NCBI GenBank assembly: GCA_022828595.1
Contig: JAKGHH010000001.1
Location: forward strand, 72,598,401-72,662,400
Length of the DNA stretch: 64,000 nucleotides
Source: Nelumbo lutea
Taxonomy: Eukaryota > Streptophyta > Magnoliopsida > Proteales > Nelumbonaceae
Direction of reading: 5' to 3'
The notes under the pieces were generated by a model. The model made no database searches. It was given only the letters and a program-made list of their open reading frames with translations, and was not told the origin of the DNA. The position numbers and the translations under genes are program-made. Shown here in pieces: positions 45,201 through 54,080 of this stretch. Within the stretch, counting starts at the first letter, position 1, and each line of letters begins with the position of its first letter.

Positions 45201-45982
45201 GTACTTTCTATGTTTTCTTTACAACTACCTCTTGCAGATTTTTCCAACTCAGATGAATTGGATATAATCATCACTTTATTTTTTATAAAGTCAGTGCCAA
45301 AAACTACAAGCAGTAGGAGCCTGATCAGCCCGACCACCACTGGTAACTCGAGATATGTTTTTGAATAATTAATAGTGGTGTCGGTGCCACAGTAGGAGTT
45401 ATGTGCTATGTTATAATTGGGCAACATTTTTCCTTGTTTATAAATACAAAAAAGAACGACGATGCATCATTGAATATAGGAAAATAACTACCAGTCCACC
45501 ACTTCTAAATTCACGGCATCGCTAAAGTCTAAATAGAAATGGTCAGACACACAAATAGCAATTTACAATAAAAAAAAAGAACGAAAATCCATAATCCAAA
45601 ATCAGAAATGTCACAGAAAATCCAGATCTAAACATTACAAAAAAAAAAAAAGCTAACCATTATATGGAAAATGGATGAACTACTATTTCATCGAATGAGG
45701 TAGTGATAAGTTTGACGTAAAATTAAGTCACTTTTTTCCTCCAATGGGTGCCTAAATTTCTTTTTCTTTTTTGTTCTGAATTATTATGCAACATAAGTGT
45801 TGATATATGGTATGAAAATGCAACGAAATAATGATAAAGTGTCGATCAATTACCTTGTTCTTGAAGTTGGAAGGATTTAACTGAACAACAGGAGATGAGG
45901 GTCCATAGAGAGCATCCACGCGAGCTCCGAGCTGGACGAAGAACAAGAAGAGAACGATCAATGGTGGTAATGGCGGAGACAT
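20588..45982 (-). CDS. PDIL2-3: Protein disulfide isomerase, P5 / PDIL2-3 type
   Basis: Nine exons on the minus strand: 45982-45854, 45047-44889, 32936-32823, 30074-29917, 22967-22868, 21607-21431, 21343-21198, 20997-20851, 20762-20588. They join in frame to 434 residues, near the 440 of the Arabidopsis relative. Order: signal peptide (1-24), thioredoxin domain a with WCGHC (59-63) and cis-Pro block GFPTIKV, a linker, second thioredoxin domain with WCGHC (187-191) and GFPTILV, then the P5-type C-terminal domain and an acidic tail. It should oxidise and isomerise disulfides in the ER lumen. Oddities: intron 7 is GC-AG; the second site reads FFLPWCGHC where relatives have FFAPWCGHC; the protein ends ENDL rather than KDEL. 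Introns 2, 3 and 4 (about 12, 2.7 and 6.9 kb) are full of transposons. An in-frame upstream ATG at 46060 exists, but 45982 is directly followed by the signal peptide. No coding lesions are seen, so it is probably functional. Confidence 0.93.
21192..21197 (-). other. GC-type splice donor of PDI intron 7
   Basis: On the minus strand exon 7 ends TACAG and the intron opens GCAAGT, the typical consensus of GC-AG introns. The acceptor TTGCAG ends at 20998. Only this junction keeps the frame (AG plus T makes Ser, then YVWAAAGKQ); using the nearby GTATTC as donor would put a stop within eight codons of exon 8. Confidence 0.85.
22372..22540 (+). mobile_element. 5'-truncated LINE tail with perfect 17-bp target duplication
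   Basis: A 135-bp insert (22389-22523) ends in a poly(A) run after a LINE-like 3' sequence (CTATTAATAAAATCC). It is flanked by two identical copies of AATCTCCCCAATAGGAT (22372-22388 and 22524-22540). It lies in PDI intron 5. The perfect duplication suggests a fairly recent insertion. Confidence 0.85.
23640..23920 (+). mobile_element. SINE fragment followed by a LINE ORF2 end fragment
   Basis: The first part (about 23650-23700) contains GCTGAGACCAACATTGGGTAAT, matching the 3' part of the SINEs at 31886-32183. The second part (about 23700-23920) encodes a short stretch resembling the region after the zinc-binding domain of plant LINE reverse transcriptases (GIWKERNQK) with frame breaks. Both lie in PDI intron 4. 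Confidence 0.5.
23975..24803 (-). mobile_element. Non-autonomous Helitron in PDI intron 4
   Basis: Read on the minus strand it begins TCTATATGTATAATAGAGA at 24803 directly after an A, and ends with hairpin CCCGTGC-ATT-GCACGGG, six bases and CTAG (23978-23975), followed by T. This is the complete Helitron signature including insertion between A and T. Length 829 bp, no coding sequence. The hairpin is nearly identical to that of the element ending at 20443, so they share a family of 3' ends. Confidence 0.85.
25214..28004 (-). pseudogene. Copia A integrase, reverse transcriptase and RNase H remnants
   Basis: Integrase pieces at 28004-27723 (HTDVWGPY) and 27608-27027 ([19 protein letters not shown]), reverse transcriptase from 26930 with [19 protein letters not shown], the catalytic VYVDDIVV in 26261-25353, and RNase H with [10 protein letters not shown] and [10 protein letters not shown]. 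The frame changes at least four times, so no polyprotein can be made. Confidence 0.88.
28467..29164 (-). pseudogene. Copia A gag remnant
   Basis: The readable part 28985-28467 carries the UBN2-type gag core and a zinc knuckle [14 protein letters not shown] (CX2CX4HX4C) near 28505-28550. The preceding segment encodes [17 protein letters not shown] and [16 protein letters not shown] in another frame. The N-terminal part is missing at the deletion junction with the 5' LTR. Confidence 0.8.
31886..32060 (-). mobile_element. tRNA-derived SINE in PDI intron 3
   Basis: The minus strand starts GGTGCCATTGCTTGGTGTAA. An A-box-like word TGGTGTAATGG (32048-32038) and a B-box-like word AGTTTGAGACC (31999-31989) are about 40 bp apart, as in RNA polymerase III tRNA promoters. 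The 3' part ends GACCAACATTGGGTAATGG. It is a SINE, not a tRNA gene: no cloverleaf or anticodon arm can be folded convincingly. Confidence 0.65.
32091..32183 (-). mobile_element. Second SINE copy, head-truncated
   Basis: The same 3' part (AGCTAGGACCAACAATGGGTAATG on the minus strand, in two overlapping words) and a shortened head ending GGCTGGTGTAAT lie immediately beside the first SINE in the same orientation, so the two are in tandem. Confidence 0.55.
33016..33385 (-). repeat. 3' LTR of the LARD-like element
   Basis: 370 bp; partner of 42332-42698. On the plus strand it reads TGTCAACTAACATAAAAC at the left and ends ATCTCTCGACA. Confidence 0.85.
35553..37835 (+). mobile_element. Copia LTR retrotransposon C, innermost, internally deleted
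   Basis: LTRs at 35553-35829 and 37553-37835 start TGTTAGAATACTCG and end GGGTTTATTTACA; the length difference is mainly two extra CTT units. Perfect flanks GTATT (35548-35552, 37836-37840). Primer site TGGTATCAGAGC (35830-35841), purine tract CTTGAGGGGGAG (37541-37552). Only a leader, the first codons of gag ([11 protein letters not shown] at 36602) and the end of pol remain, so it depended on another copy for mobilisation. LTRs differ at roughly 4 percent of positions by eye. Confidence 0.93.
36640..37545 (+). pseudogene. Copia C RT end and RNase H, joined to a gag stub
   Basis: After a stop near 36642 the sequence re-enters pol at a point equivalent to [14 protein letters not shown], with a TGA just after. 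The open part 36814-37545 encodes the RT end and a full RNase H ([39 protein letters not shown]). The junction marks a large internal deletion of gag, protease, integrase and most of RT. Confidence 0.88.
37843..38714 (+). pseudogene. Copia B gag, frame-broken
   Basis: The gag ATG is at 37843; the first part (to 38328) contains [20 protein letters not shown] and then shifts frame. The later part (38457-38714) has the zinc knuckle [14 protein letters not shown] (CX2CX4HX4C). An in-frame TAG near 38437 and a short CAAGGT repeat near 38717-38740 follow. Confidence 0.85.
38754..41968 (+). pseudogene. Copia B pol, inactive
   Basis: Protease region [11 protein letters not shown] has Arg where active Copia proteases have Gly (DSGAS). 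Integrase follows (38754-40120) with HSRLGH and a CQTCQ zinc-binding part, then a deletion after VYSDE that removes the first catalytic segment. Reverse transcriptase (from 40211) contains [19 protein letters not shown], a TAA at 40739, a TAG near 40887, and YVDN in place of YVDD. RNase H (41381-41968) is intact with [13 protein letters not shown] and ends DIFSPT just before the purine tract. Confidence 0.9.
42332..42698 (-). repeat. 5' LTR of the LARD-like element
   Basis: 367 bp; on the plus strand it opens TGTCAAGTAACATAAAAC and ends ATCTCTCGACA, followed by ATTGG. Confidence 0.85.
42802..42991. mobile_element. hAT MITE with perfect 8-bp target duplication
   Basis: Ends CAGGGGCGGAGTCAAGG and, mirrored, CTAGCTCCACTCCTG. 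Both flanks are ATGGCAAG (42794-42801 and 42992-42999). 190 bp, no coding sequence, same family as 6173-6340. It lies in PDI intron 2, just outside the triple LTR nest. Confidence 0.9.
43463..44326. mobile_element. hAT-type element, CATAGTTTTTAAGGC family
   Basis: Left end CATAGTTTTTAAGGCG mirrors the right end ACCTTGACAACTATG. Perfect 8-bp duplication GTTATAAC at 43455-43462 and 44327-44334. The 864-bp interior holds TAG and GAA microsatellites (43755-43810) and a small retroposed insert at 43862-43996, but no transposase. Confidence 0.9.
43849..44009 (-). mobile_element. Retroposed LINE tail inside the hAT element
   Basis: A 135-bp minus-strand insert (43862-43996) is flanked by identical 13-bp copies AAATGTGCTGATT (43849-43861, 43997-44009). 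Its sequence (GGTAAGATAAATTTATTAGATC on the plus strand, in two overlapping words) resembles antisense plant LINE 3' ends. Confidence 0.75.
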
Positions 45983-46116
45983 CCTCTCTGTGACTCTGTC
46001 TCTCTTTTCTTCACTCAAATACACTTCCTTTCGCGGCCAAAATTCAGAATCAAAAAGCAAAACCTCTGGAGATCCCTTAGTTCTTGTTCTAAAAGACTAT
46101 GTTCGTGACTGCTGGA

Positions 46117-46122
46117 CACGTG
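46117..46122. promoter_or_regulatory. G-box CACGTG upstream of the PDI gene
   Basis: A palindromic CACGTG lies 135 bp upstream of the start codon at 45982, with ATTGG on the coding strand just beyond it (complement of CCAAT at 46129-46133). G-box-like sites are bound by plant bZIP factors, including ER-stress regulators. The full ER-stress element (CCAAT-N9-CCACG) is not present. Confidence 0.4.
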
Positions 46123-46139
46123 CATTAACCAATGAAGAT

Positions 46140-47139
46140 CATCCAGGTGTCAGGTAAAATTTACGGAAATTATCGGTAACTACCATCAGCCACGTTATGA
46201 TTTCTTCTAGTGGGATCTATTATGTATAAGATTATGTTGATAGAGGAATTGCGTTGGAATTGCGTTTTGATTGATCAAAGAGCTCTTGCACTTGCCACAA
46301 CCCACTTTAAATTTTAGAAACAGAAATTGTTGCATTGGAAAAGGAATTTAAAAATAGTAAAAATTTCACTTTAATACGAACTTTAGAGGTAGAGTCAAGT
46401 TAGTAACTAAAGTATCAGTTCTTTATTAAAAATGTGAAAATTATCCTTCAAACATTATTAATTTTCTTTTATCTTGAGACCGACTTATTTTCAAAGAAAA
46501 AGAGAGAAAAAACATGAAATATGACAAAGGGAAATAATTAGACAATAATGTGTTTTAAATCTAAATATAGAATACAATGACTTCATTAGTCTAGAATCTC
46601 AAAACCTCAATTGGTTCAGCCTCAAGGTAGAAGACACTGAACAATGTCTTCTTTGAAAAGTAGTTTTGACATTCTCAACAAATAACTGATGATTGGTTAA
46701 TGACAAGGATCAAATTGATACTTTTTTGAAAGTTTAGTTACTGCATTGGCGCATTTGAAAGTTTGGATATTAACTTGACACTATCCTCAAAGTTCAAAGT
46801 GATAAAGTAAAATTTTCCCTTAAAAATACAAATATTTTGAAAGGATCAATTAAAAATACTAGTGAGTCAATTAATGTATGGGTATTGAGTATAGATGGTT
46901 TGGATATCCGATATGATATGTTTTTGAAATGAATGGATAGAGATAAGAGATACGAAAATGCGACACTCTGCATTGTTACAGTAACTTCCTGAAAAGACAA
47001 TTTTAAACACAATTATTGTTAAAGACAATTTTAAAATTTTAGTTACAAGGAATGATGATTAAAAACTCGAGCGGTTTTGCTACTTATTCTAACCCTTCAG
47101 CGGAATCCTGTTGTTCTCTTTTCCTTGCGTTCAAATATA
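46140..47139. other. Intergenic, no gene recognised
   Basis: AT-rich spacer between the PDI promoter and LINE debris. No domain or repeat structure stands out. Confidence 0.45.
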
Positions 47140-48768
47140 ATAATGGAGGTTGAAGGAAGAGTGGAGATCCCTGAAAATAACAAAAAGAAGAAGAAAAAAT
47201 CACTAGAAGAAAGGTGTGCAAAGGCTTTATTTGGGAAAGTTGTCTCTGATAAACAGATGAATGCGTATGAGGTACAACAGAAAGTTAAAAGCTTGTAGGA
47301 AACATAAAGTATGAAGTAGAATGGATTGGCGACAAGGTTCTATGGATCATTGGATCCTATTCAAGAATGAAAAAGATGTAGAATTCTTTATCAATAAGAG
47401 TTGTAGTTGTTTAAGCGGTGGCATCCAAGGGCAGATACGAGATCCATGGAGTTCTCTGAGATGGCAATCACAGTTAGAATAGTAGGTGCTCCAATGGAAA
47501 AAAAGAACTTGGGGCTGGGGTGCTAAGTTAGTCAATTATGCAGGTACTCCACTAAAGGAAGAAAAGGAGGATTGCGACTCGGAAGATGATGACCCGATGT
47601 GGGAACAACACTATTGCACAAGGATTAGACTACATATCCAACACACTTTGCCTTTAGGAAACTTGGATGTTGAGGAAGATGGAACATTAGTTTGGTATGC
47701 TTTCCAATGAAAGGATTCCAATCTTCTGTATGAGATGTGGTCACGTAGGTCATTAAGAAATTAACAGTATCTACGTCTCTGAGAACAAAGCATTGGAACA
47801 TGTCATCCAACAAATGGAGTATAGCTTTGTTAGTCATATCGGGGGAATAATTTCTTATAACTCCGTTTTTAGAGCTCCAATGAATAAAGAAAATATGAGG
47901 TTTATAAACAAAAGAAAGGGAGCTGTAGAAGAAATGAACAAGAATCCTGGAAATGCTGAAGGAGCCACCGGTGGTAACAACAAAATTTAAAGCGACAAAA
48001 GTCAAGCTATTGCCGTCATTCAGTGAAGGTACGTCAAGCAAGTGAAGGTGTAAATCATTCAGTGAGAAGAAGCTTGTTCCAAGACATAAAAAAATCAAAT
48101 CCTTACTGACCGGTGAAAAAGAATTTTGGAAGGTTTTCTCGCCGGAGAAAACTAGCTGACAAAACTGTAGGTACGGAATGGAGTTGCAAGAAGACGGAGA
48201 TGGAAAGTCAGGTTGTGTCACATCGGACTTGGGTTTACAACTCTGACACGGGGATGGAAGATTGAAATCAGATTTTGGTTCAATTTGAAGCGATAGAAAA
48301 TGATATGGAAGGTGGAAAAACAAAGGCAAAAGAGTAGCTGGTAGTGTTGACACGCACGAGGAAGAGACTTGGGTAGGGGCAAAAAGAGGTCAACCGAAGT
48401 TGTCATCAGAGAAATGCCATAAATGAGTGTGGACCAGTGCATCCTTAATGGAGGAGGCCCGCCCAAGAAGCAGAAAACGGGCTCAAGCAAAGTTGGCGGA
48501 CATGGATATCTCTTGGGTAACCTTTCGAGTTCGGGAGGAGATGAAGATGGTTTGAATTTTCACTTCGACACTGGAGTTTTCTTGCAAACAATATAGAAGT
48601 TTTCGGAAATGCCAATGATGCAATGGAGGTGGAAGGCATCATCCAAGAGCGAAAATCGAATGCAATATGGAAGGATATAAGTACGACCTTGCAATGGGTG
48701 AGGTGCAATCCGAATAGGTAAGTAAAAGTTCATCCTAGCTTCCATTCTGCTGTATGAATTTCCATCTA
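47140..48768 (+). pseudogene. LINE ORF1 remnant (DUF4283 type)
   Basis: The frame opening at 47140 (MEVEGRVEIPENN, then SLEERCAKALFGKVVSDKQM) matches the start of plant L1-type ORF1 proteins. Later fragments in shifting frames include KLVNYAGTPLKEEKED, LGNLDVEEDGTLVWYAF and the zinc-knuckle start IPIFCMRCGHVGH near 47716-47755. Many stops break it. It is probably the first ORF of the LINE whose second ORF lies at 49930-52818. Confidence 0.75.
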
Positions 48769-48776
48769 CCTTTTGC

Positions 48777-49529
48777 TAGGGGTGTTCACGGGTCGGGTTG
48801 GGTTGGTTTCATGGGATTTTCCCAATCGACCTGATCTAGTCGGGTTATCAGAGGTGGGAATTGAAACCGACCCACTGATAGGCCAAATCGACCTGGTCGG
48901 TTTGAATCGGTTTGGGTCGGTTTCAGTTTTGCTCCTGTACAAAGTCGAATAAACTTTGAATTAGTTGAGGACTTGAGTTGAGGGGGGCGGACCAACCAAG
49001 TTAAGTTAGAGAATATAAGATTTTAAGAGAAGACAAAAGTAGAATTAGAAGACTAGTAGGAAATTAGGAATTCTAATTGTAATTGCTTAATGGGCCTTCT
49101 AGTTCTAGTAGGAATTCTAATTGTAATTGCCTAATCTAGGTAAAAAACTAAAAAATGACACCTAATTAATTGAATTCTAATTGTAATTGCCTAATCTAGG
49201 TAAAAAAACTACAAAATGACACCTAATTAATTGAATTCTAATTGTAATTGCCTAATGCGCCTTCTATTTCTAGTAGAAGTCTAGAAGACTAATAGGAATT
49301 AGGAAACTACTCAAACTAGGAAGTAGGAACTACCAAACTAGTAGAAGAAAGACTAGTTCGGTTCAGGTCGGGTCGGTTTCAGTTTTCTTATGTGAAAACT
49401 GAAACCGACCTGATATATCGGTTTTTGTATGTGCCCAACCCGAAACCGACCAGTACGAATGAAAACCCGGCCGACTCGAGTTGGGTCGGTCCGGGTTGGT
49501 CGGGTTGGGCATTCTTATGAACAACCCTA
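48777..49529. mobile_element. hAT-type element, TAGGGGTGTTCA family, splitting a LINE
   Basis: Left end TAGGGGTGTTCACGGG mirrors the right end GAACAACCCTA. Flanks are CCTTTTGC (48769-48776) and CCTTTTAC (49530-49537), 7 of 8 matching. The interior is rich in GGTCGGTTT words and holds a 60-bp tandem repeat. It lies between the ORF1 and ORF2 remnants of one plus-strand LINE. A partial relative may start at 19142 (TTGTTCACGGGTTGG). Confidence 0.8.
49113..49250. repeat. 60-bp tandem repeat inside the hAT element
   Basis: Two nearly identical units (49113-49172, 49173-49233) and the start of a third share AATTCTAATTGTAATTGCC and ATGACACCTAATTAATTG. Confidence 0.85.
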
Positions 49530-49929
49530 CCTTTTACATTTTTTTTAGGATTTGCAAAAAGGAACTAATAGCTTATGGTCAAGAAAAATTGGAAAAATGT
49601 TCAATACAAAAAAATTAGCTTTGATGGTAAATACTCACAATAGTAAGCAAACAAAACTAGGACTACCTTGTGGTGGGTATTAGACAAAGTGGAAAAAAAA
49701 GTTTGGGTTGTAATGACCACAAAAGTAATAAAAATGGCCTAGAAAAAAAAAAAGAAAAAGAAAACAAGGATGGTTGCTAAAGGATAAAAAAATCCTCCTA
49801 AAGTATGGGAGCATCTATTGACTACCTTGACTTGTGTGGATTTTTTAAGGTTTTAGTAAGTGGTAAAGAACTGACCTATCCTATCCTCTTGCAAATTAAA
49901 AATAAAATAGAAAATAAGTGGGTTGTGGA

Positions 49930-52818
49930 TCATTTCCTGCAATAAGATCCAAGTGGAAAATGAAGTTAATTGCTTAGAATTGTCAAGAGATAGGATCCCC
50001 CTTGACAATTTTAGCTTTAAAAGAGATCCAAGCAAAAGAAAAAGTGGACTTCATTTTTTTATCAGAAACGAAAACCTCTTTGCTAAATTGTAATAAACTT
50101 CTAAATTTTGTCAAAAGGTGCTGATGAGGGCAGATTTGGCCTTCCACCGACATCATGATATATGACATCTCAAAACAATTGGATGACACCTTGGTATCAC
50201 CTAGGCGATGACTTGCCTTTGCCAAAATGATGGTCCCAACTGGTGACCTACCTGCCTCTGCCACCGGCCTAGAGACTTGCCTCCATCGACCTGGTTAGTA
50301 AAGACAAAAGTGCTTTCACCCATGAGAGATTGATTAAAAACAATATTTTAATAGCTCATGAAGTAATTTCTCTTGTAACATACAAAAAGCAAAAAATCCT
50401 TTGTGGCCCTAAAGTTAGACATGAGCAAAACTTATGATAGGATGGAGTGGCCTTTCCTCAAGCAAGTCCTCTAGAAGTTGGGGTTTGGAGAGAAGTGGGT
50501 AAATTGGGTAATGGAATGTGTTACAACTATATCCTACCAAGTCCTAATAAATGGTACTCCAAGTTGTACTATCAATCCAGAGAAGGGCCTTAAATAGGGT
50601 GACACCCTTTTCCCCCTTCTTGTTATTGTTTTTGTTTGTCTTTGAGGTTCTATCATATTTCAAGTATAAAATTGAATAGGGACTGCCCTGTGATCTCACA
50701 CTTGTTTTTTTTTTTTTTGCAAATGATAGTTGCATGCTCATCAGATCAAACCTTGGGGAGGGACAAACTTTGTTCCATTCATAGCTATGAAAGAGCCTCA
50801 AGCTAGCAGGTAAATTTGGCAAAATCAGAAGTTTTCTTTACCTGAAATATACATGCCAAGTTGCAAGAGCTCTAGGCATGGAAAATGTTGTCCATCCTTC
50901 AATCCACTTAAGCCTCCTCATTAAAATAGAAAGATAAAAAAGTCCCTCTTTAACTATCTCTTAGAAAGAGTTGAAAAGAAAACTTTAAATTGGCAAGAGC
51001 TTCTATTATCTCAAGTAGATAAAGAAGTTTTTTCTAAAACCAGTGATGGAGGAAATACCTACTAATACAACCATACCATGTATTGTTTTCTACTCTAAAA
51101 AAAAAAGATTTGTAAAGGTTTATAAAAAACTCAAAAGAGATTTTGGTGAGGATCAGGGGAAGGAGGAAATTAAAAAAAAAAATAGTTGGGTTAGTTGGCA
51201 ACCTCTAAGTAAAAACAAGCTAGATGGTGGTTTAGGTCTTAGGGATATGTCTTGCTTTAACCTTGCTTGAGGCTCCTTACTGAATAAGACAATATGTGGA
51301 TAAAAATGATGAAAGCAAAATATTTGAAAAGTAAAGACTTTCTTACCTCAACATTGCCACAGAGAGGTTCCCGAGGCTAGCAAAGTCTTGTGGTATCTAG
51401 AGATATCATCAAAGTAGGTGTTTGTTGGATTGTAAATTCTAGAACTAAGGTTAAAATCTAAGAGGACCACTAGCTCCCCAAACTCCTTGGTTTTAGAGTT
51501 TATGGTCCATAACCTACAACTCCAAATATTTCTTAGGGTTTGAATCTAATATGCAAGGAAAGAAGAGTGTGGAATGAGGAATTGATTAAAAGTACCTTTA
51601 GTAAGGAAGTGGCTGAAAGTATGCTAAAAATTCCTTTAGTGAAAGGCCAATGGAGGGATAAACTCTATTGGACTCTAATAGAAAATTTGATGTAAAATCA
51701 GCATATTGGGCTACAAAAAATCTAGCTACGTATGGATGCTTATTAATCTACTCATAATCCTTCCTCTAGTGTTGGTGTAGTAAATAAAAAGCATTGGAAA
51801 ACTAATTGGGATCTAAATGTAACTCCAAAATTAAAGAACTTATGAAGATGCTTTTGGAATGGACTAGTATCAAAATCAAATATGGCTAGAAAAGGTGTTG
51901 TGAACTCAACCACTTGTCTAATCTGTAAGAAAGAGGAAGAGTCAATTGTTCATGCTCTCCTCTTATGTGATCATGCAAGAGCCACTTGGTTTGGTAGCTC
52001 ACTCCCTTTTAGGGTTTCTGATTTTGGCAACCTATCTAGTTTTGCAAACTGGTTTTGTTGGTGGTTGGGTTCTGCCAATAAAACTTGAGTCAATTCCCAG
52101 ATTGTATATCTACTTCTATTATTATCCTATGGGTTATTTGGAAAGCTAGAAATACTGCAATTTTTGAAAATTCTAATCCAAATCGTAGAAAAGAAATTTC
52201 TTGTGTTTCCAGGATGATGGAGACGTCCATGATTTCCCCTCAAGGATGGTGACCTTCTTCACAGGCAACTCATACAATAACTCAAAACCTTTTTCGGACT
52301 CCTCTAGGTCAAAGCTATGTAAAGATCAATATTGATGGAAGTTTTTTGACCTCTAGTGTTGTTGGTTTTGTTGTGGAGGCCAAAGATTCAAATGGGAAAG
52401 TGCTTGCTGCTTCTTTTGGATAATCTAAAGTCCAATCTCCCATTAAAGCTAAAGCATTAGCTAAATTAAAAGGGTTGGATTTGATAGGGGCTCTTAATTC
52501 CCAAAATCTAGTTTGAAGTGGCTACTCAAACCTAATCTTGGTTATCATCTATGGAGATGTTGAAGGAGCTATTGATGTGTTTCTGTGTTTGGGTATCTTA
52601 CAAAAAATTCGCTCATCTCTAGTGACTTTTAAGTTTGTAAATAGGAATGCAAATATGATAGCTCATGAGTTGGTAAGCAAGGGGCTTGGAGGGTTGAGGT
52701 CTTTTATTTATCAATGTCCTAGTTGGATTCAAAGCTTTGTTGATAAGGATCTTTCTCATCCTTAACTAATTGTTATGTTTTTGTATTTCCAATTAATACA
52801 TATATTTTCTACAAAAAA
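49930..52818 (+). pseudogene. LINE ORF2 remnant: endonuclease start, RT, zinc-binding and RNase H
   Basis: An APE-endonuclease start (GSPLTILALKEIQAKEKVDF and FLSETKT, near 49990-50085) stops abruptly; after about 200 unrelated bases RT resumes (LIKNNILIAHEVI, LDMSKTYDRMEW near 50425). The RT thumb lies near 51043-51270, a zinc-binding CLICKKEEESIVHALLLC at 51910-51970 and an RNase H domain at 52320-52765 (INIDGSF, ANMIAHELVSKG). The 3' end at 52818 has a poly(A) run. Frameshifts and stops are frequent. Most of the endonuclease is deleted. Confidence 0.85.
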
Positions 52819-52939
52819 AATCTCACAGTTTTTTATTTTACTCCACCCTTGAACTGTGTAGGATTTATCATTTATCAAATTCCTAAATAAAAGTTTGTCA
52901 CACTAAACTATCAAAGAACAAGAATCAAAGAAAACAAAC

Positions 52940-54080
52940 AACAATTCCAAGCACAAATCCAAAGGGTATGGAGATTGAATGCTCCTACTATCATATCACT
53001 ATAAAGAATGAACAAGCACAACAATTCCTTTAGCCAAAAGAATGAACACCTCTTTTGGCCAATTCATGAGCAACCCTATTGCATTCTCTCAACAAACTGA
53101 AATCTAACATTCCCATTACATAGCCTGAAAATATCATTCAAGATAGGCCAAGCATCAATAATCAAAAGATCTATTAGATGTGACATCAATGGCTGCTCTT
53201 GAGTTACTTTTAGTAATTAGATTTGAAAAACCATACTCATGAGTTGAGTTACAAGACAACACTCTCTAATAACAAACAACTCAGAATATTTAGCAAAAGA
53301 AGCACTGCATGTTCCATTTCTCTCAATCATAAAGGAACCATTCTCATTTTCAAACACAAAACCAAATCCCCCTATTCCATTTGTTATATATATCATCTAC
53401 ATTGGTAGGAATGGCAATGGGGCGGGTTTGGGGTGGGGCACCCCCTCCCCGTCCCCACTTCAAATTCACGATACCTTGTCCCATACCCGCCTCGTCTCTA
53501 GTGGTGGGGTGGGGCATCCATTCCCTATCGGGGACGGGGAATCCCCGAATTTTCCCCTTTCCAAGGCAATTACATAAAAACTATCTATTTTATGGGCAAT
53601 TTATATATAGGATATAGGAATTTGGGGATAATTTAGAATTAAATTATAATACTCTATGGGTAATTCAAAAATAAAATTATGGGATCCTAGGATTTAAAAA
53701 ATTTAGGAAAAACTTAAAGATATTTTAAATATCAATATTAAACCTAGAGATATTTTACTAATTTACCTTCGGGTTCAGGGTGGGTTCGGAGAATTATATA
53801 CAAAACCCATCCCTGCCTTGTACCCGATTTGGGGAAAAATTATTTTCCCTATCCTCGCCCCATCCTTATTTAGGGTCGGGGAAAACCCACCTCGTTCGGG
53901 ATGGGGTAGGGTGGGGCCTCGGTTTTATAGGGGAAATTGCCATCCCTATACGTTGGCTTTAATAATACAGCCAACATCAGAGGTCTTCCACAAAAAGATG
54001 CCATTTGCCATCAATTTAGCTTGCCGGTGGCTTGGTGCTGATTGGGAAGCTTTTCTCACTTCATCATCCTGCCAATAAAA
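52940..54080 (-). pseudogene. LINE RNase H fragment (minus), interrupted by a hAT MITE
   Basis: On the minus strand, SDVGCIIKANVD at about 53990-53957 and then, beyond the MITE, FVFENENGSFMIERNG, CSASFAKYSELFVIRECC and FVERM/ECNRVAHELAKRG near 53090-53050 give the order of a plant LINE RNase H domain. Frames are broken. Removing the insert at 53406-53948 rejoins the IKANVD motif exactly. Confidence 0.75.
53406..53948. mobile_element. hAT-like element, TAGGAATGGCAA family, in a LINE
   Basis: Left end TAGGAATGGCAATGGGG mirrors the right end AAATTGCCATCCCTA. Flanks TACATTGG (53398-53405) and TACGTTGG (53949-53956) match at 7 of 8. The interior carries inverted GGGGTGGGG and CCCCATCC words. Same family as 19488-20264. 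Confidence 0.85.

Noticed and set aside
47625..48353. A 242-residue minus-strand open frame
   Set aside because: It is antisense to the LINE ORF1 remnant, is rich in Leu, Ser and Phe as shadow frames are, and shows no domain.
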